Assembly: GCA_028709505.1 (NCBI GenBank)
Contig: JAQVWW010000037.1
Span: forward strand, 1-7,952
DNA from: Eubacteriales bacterium
GTDB lineage: Bacteria > Bacillota > Clostridia > Christensenellales > UMGS416
Direction: 5' to 3'
DNA length: 7,952 bases
Position numbers and translations under genes: made by a program. Numbering within the stretch: the stretch's first letter is position 1; every line of letters starts with the position of its first letter. Below are positions 7,011 to 7,952 of this stretch, piece by piece. Under the pieces are notes generated by a model. It made no database searches. It saw only the letters and a program-made list of their open reading frames with translations, and was not told where the DNA came from.

Positions 7011-7040
7011 TTACCGGCTTAAATACTGCAAATCATCCAT
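7011..7040 (-). pseudogene. Severed first ten codons of the methyltransferase gene
   Basis: ATG at 7040 begins MDDLQYLSR and meets TAA at 7011-7013. After that stop the same frame reads YGQYDEEGRLM and joins the methyltransferase frame at 6980 with no shift. The MDDLQ start and the DEEGRL stretch look like the usual N terminus of this methyltransferase group. The simplest reading is a single-base nonsense change, probably of a Tyr codon. Confidence 0.65.
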
Positions 7041-7047
7041 GGTTTAG

Positions 7048-7054
7048 CTCCCCC
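7048..7054 (-). promoter_or_regulatory. Ribosome binding site for the upstream methyltransferase start
   Basis: GGGGGAG on the minus strand lies seven bases before ATG 7040. It is stronger and better placed than the AAGGG ahead of ATG 6980, which supports 7040 as the ancestral start. Confidence 0.65.
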
Positions 7055-7085
7055 AGGTATTCAATAAAAGGGTTTTTCGAAACCT

Positions 7086-7114
7086 ATTTTAGTAGGATAA
7101 CGGGTGAATTGCAA
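7086..7114 (-). promoter_or_regulatory. Promoter of the methyltransferase gene
   Basis: On the minus strand TTGCAA (7109-7114) and TAAAAT (7086-7091) are separated by 17 bases, matching a sigma-70/SigA-type promoter at 4 of 6 and 5 of 6 positions. Transcription would begin near 7079, about 40 bases before ATG 7040. Confidence 0.55.
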
Positions 7115-7283
7115 CATGGGCCCGCCGTGCCTAGGCTACGGGCACAAAAATGCTTTGGTTTTTTCGCCGCCCGCAAGAGCTGCCAAAGCGCCAAAATTTT
7201 ATTGCGCAAACCGCTCTGCCCGGCGCATTTTACCGGCCGCAGGCAGCCAAAAGGGCGGACGGCCCGGCGGCCTGTTCTGCCGC
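7115..7283. other. Non-coding spacer between divergent promoters
   Basis: This stretch separates the methyltransferase and RNase J promoters, which point away from each other. No coding frame with a ribosome binding site is convincing. The only symmetry noted is a 7-bp inverted repeat GCTTTGG (7152-7158) with CCAAAGC (7183-7189) around a 24-base loop. I see no known regulatory RNA here. Confidence 0.5.
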
Positions 7284-7312
7284 TTGCCATAGTTGCTCAA
7301 AAAGCGTATAAT
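7284..7312 (+). promoter_or_regulatory. Near-consensus promoter of the RNase J gene
   Basis: TTGCCA (7284-7289) and a perfect TATAAT (7307-7312) are separated by exactly 17 bases. This is the best promoter in the window and predicts a start near 7319, giving a leader of about 178 bases. Confidence 0.8.
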
Positions 7313-7318
7313 AACCAT

Positions 7319-7496
7319 ATGTGGCATCATGCTCGCGCAAAGCAGGCGGGCAGATGCGTTGTTTTTCGGATGAGAGCGCCGTAGTGCAACGGGCTTTATC
7401 ATATCAAAAACCATCATGCCGACGGTTCCGCAGGCGAAAAATGCTTGAGGAATATTTTGCCGTGGCATGAAAGCCATTGTAGAAAGGATATCGATT
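7319..7496 (+). promoter_or_regulatory. 5' leader of the RNase J mRNA with possible hairpin and short ORF
   Basis: The leader is long for a housekeeping gene. CATGCC-ACGG (7415-7425, one bulged G at 7421) can pair with CCGT-GGCATG (7460-7469), closing a loop of 34 bases. Within it a nine-codon ORF, MLEEYFAVA, runs from ATG 7441 to TGA 7468-7470. Its stop overlaps an ATG at 7467 that is in frame with RNase J. The true RNase J ribosome binding site (AAAGGA, 7483-7488) lies just outside the hairpin. It matches no riboswitch class I can recognise. Confidence 0.35.
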
Positions 7497-7952
7497 ATGG
7501 CAAACAAACAGCCGCCGAAGCTGAAGGTCATTCCTTTGGGCGGCGTAGAGGAGATCGGAAAGAATATCACAGTACTGGAGTACGCCAACGACATCATCAT
7601 CGTCGACTGCGGCGTATCCTTCCCCACCGAGGAGATGCCGGGCATCGACCTGGTCATCCCCGACACGACTTACATCGAAAAGAACAAGAGCAAAGTGCGC
7701 GCGGTGCTGCTGACCCACGGCCACGAGGATCACATCGGGGCGCTGCCGTATTTGCTTAAGAACGTCAACGTGCCCGTATACGGCACCAAGCTTACCCTGA
7801 TGCTGGCTGAGCACAAGCTGGAGGAGAACCGGGTAAAGAACTATAAGCTTATTGAAATCAAGCCCCGGGAAAAGCGCCAATGCGGCTGCTTTCAGGTGGA
7901 ATTTTTTAAGACCAACCATAGTATCGCCGGCTCCGTGGGCCTGGCCATCACC
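7497..7952 (+). CDS. rnj: Ribonuclease J (3' partial)
   Basis: The first 152 codons of RNase J, the metallo-beta-lactamase-fold ribonuclease of Bacillota with 5'-to-3' exo- and endonuclease activity in mRNA decay and rRNA maturation. The N terminus reads KVIPLGGVEEIGKN (10-23). The zinc-binding motif HGHEDH is at 74-79 (H74, H76, D78, H79), and the next conserved histidine is H141 in TNHSIAGSVG. The rest of the core, the beta-CASP domain and the C-terminal domain lie beyond the window. ATG 7497 is chosen because AAAGGA (7483-7488) is eight bases upstream and MANKQPPKLK is a normal RNase J start. An in-frame ATG at 7467 would add ten residues but lacks a good ribosome binding site. Whether this is the J1 or J2 paralogue cannot be told from this part. 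Confidence 0.95.
   Translation, partial: MANKQPPKLKVIPLGGVEEIGKNITVLEYANDIIIVDCGVSFPTEEMPGIDLVIPDTTYIEKNKSKVRAVLLTHGHEDHIGALPYLLKNVNVPVYGTKLTLMLAEHKLEENRVKNYKLIEIKPREKRQCGCFQVEFFKTNHSIAGSVGLAIT

Noticed and set aside
7199..7666. Minus-strand open frame across the RNase J promoter and start
   Set aside because: It overlaps a near-consensus promoter and the conserved RNase J N terminus on the other strand.

Overview
The window looks like chromosome from a GC-rich anaerobic member of the Bacillota (class Clostridia or a close relative). The evidence is a soluble NAD-linked [FeFe] hydrogenase operon, strong AGGAGG-type ribosome binding sites, an RNase J gene and short intrinsic terminators. Species cannot be named from this sequence.

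Positions 1-4512 hold the 3' part of a plus-strand hydrogenase operon. It has a GHKL-type ATPase (5' end outside the window), a small thioredoxin-fold ferredoxin-like subunit (HydD/HndB type), a NuoF-like flavoprotein (HydB/HndC type) and the catalytic H-cluster subunit HydA. A clear intrinsic terminator follows. The order matches the hydC-hydE-hydD-hydB-hydA layout I recall for Acetobacterium woodii, so a NuoE-like subunit is expected just upstream. Electrons would pass between NAD(H) at the FMN of HydB and protons/H2 at the H-cluster of HydA. Whether ferredoxin is a third partner (bifurcation) cannot be settled here.

Positions 4513-6052 are accessory. A GC-rich spacer is followed by a small secreted Cys/His-rich protein gene that is broken by a one-base frameshift. 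Next comes an uncharacterised lipoprotein gene, probably in the same transcription unit, closed by a 12-bp-stem terminator.

Positions 6114-7114 hold a minus-strand SAM-dependent methyltransferase with its own promoter, ribosome binding site and terminator. Its natural start appears to be at 7040, and codon 10 of that frame is TAA. The intact frame begins again at an internal ATG at 6980.

From 7284 to the end lies a near-consensus promoter, a leader of about 180 nt with a possible hairpin and a nine-codon ORF, and the first 152 codons of ribonuclease J, which runs off the window.

I found no CRISPR array, transposon, tRNA, rRNA or phage gene. No wholly new system is evident. The observations most worth checking are the two disrupted genes, the TSCSP variant in the H-cluster loop of HydA, the ATPase inside the hydrogenase operon and the RNase J leader.
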